A DNA stretch of 64,000 bases. Origin: Rhodoferax ferrireducens T118. Its GTDB lineage: Bacteria > Pseudomonadota > Gammaproteobacteria > Burkholderiales > Burkholderiaceae_C. The notes under the pieces are model-generated. The model ran no database searches and was not told the DNA's origin. It saw only the letters and a list, made by a program, of their open reading frames with translations. This document shows positions 63,977 to 64,000 of the stretch, one piece after another. Positions within the stretch are counted from its first letter, which is position 1; every line of letters begins with the position of its first letter. The DNA is taken from assembly GCF_000013605.1 (NCBI RefSeq), contig NC_007908.1:496001-560000 (forward strand), given 5' to 3'. The translations under genes were made by a program, and so were the position numbers.

Positions 63977-64000
63977 TGACGCACCCGGGCTTGCCGCGGC
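63976..64000 (+). CDS. gspJ: Start of a probable GspJ gene (cut by the window end)
   Basis: The ATG at 63976 overlaps the gspI TGA by one base (TGATG). Only MTHPGLPR is visible. The call rests on the conserved gspG-H-I-J order and on the coupled start. Confidence 0.55.

Overview
The window looks like a chromosomal stretch from a betaproteobacterium of the order Burkholderiales, most likely family Comamonadaceae (Rhodoferax/Polaromonas-like). This is inferred from the high GC content, two Burkholderiales-type porins with the SSVTLYG start, the apaG / Gcr-type 'recombinase' / thiL and rpe / type II secretion neighbourhoods, and the gene content overall. No rRNA, tRNA, CRISPR array, prophage or insertion sequence was recognised. 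Coding density is high and no gene-free stretch clearly exceeds 300 bases.

Layout. 1-5 kb: end of an SMP-30-like gene, glycolate oxidase subunits glcE-glcF, a DAHP synthase and a Sel1-repeat lytic transglycosylase. 5-8.5 kb (minus): glutathione peroxidase, a SnoaL-like protein, an EamA transporter and lplT. 8.5-12.3 kb (plus): alr with an overlapping degenerate HD-GYP-like gene, then cbpA-cbpM. 12.3-17.3 kb (minus): two overlapping P-type ATPases. 17.6-19.9 kb: yegP, a broken hpaI, a 54-residue membrane protein and a CDF exporter. 20-22.6 kb: a three-gene electron-transfer operon (flavin/2Fe-2S reductase, small membrane protein, eight-heme cytochrome c) preceded by an FNR-type site. 22.8-31.5 kb: radA behind a LexA-type box, a glycine-zipper protein, a cytochrome b561 / response regulator / kinase cluster behind a PmrA-type box, a WS/DGAT-like acyltransferase, ilvE, a zinc-finger protein and waaF. 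31.8-44.2 kb (minus): ampG, glgX, malQ, glgC, glgA, glgP and an OmpR-type two-component pair, ending in tandem terminators. 44.3-49.6 kb: an M48 protease, a thiamine-diphosphate 2-oxoacid decarboxylase, amt with a sigma-54 promoter, a GDT1-type transporter and two small proteins. 49.7-57.7 kb: an AidB-like dehydrogenase, a PaaX-like regulator, phospholipase A, a 5'-truncated rep helicase abutting a 5'-truncated porin, and an intact porin. 57.8-64 kb: thiL, a Gcr-type membrane protein, apaG, rpe, and type II secretion genes gspC and gspG-H-I-(J).

The most unusual signal is a dispersed repeat of about 45-75 bp seen nine times, roughly once per 7 kb. Its core is AATAGCTACT-N12-ACGGGGGCTAG. Five copies lie between genes. 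Four lie inside glcE, alr, pldA and thiL, all in the sense orientation and all read in the same frame, giving peptides related to IATxAVTTGAR. In pldA the repeat forms essentially the whole putative signal peptide. Other copies supply or abut the stop codons of waaF and the hpaI remnant.

Another unusual point is the head-to-head junction near 55345, where rep and a porin have both lost their 5' ends. It is either a real deletion/rearrangement or an assembly mis-join. Several regulatory sites (FNR, LexA, PmrA-like, sigma-54, and a long palindrome before paaX) were read by eye and match gene functions well. All gene functions are assigned from recognisable motifs and remembered family sequences, without database searches.
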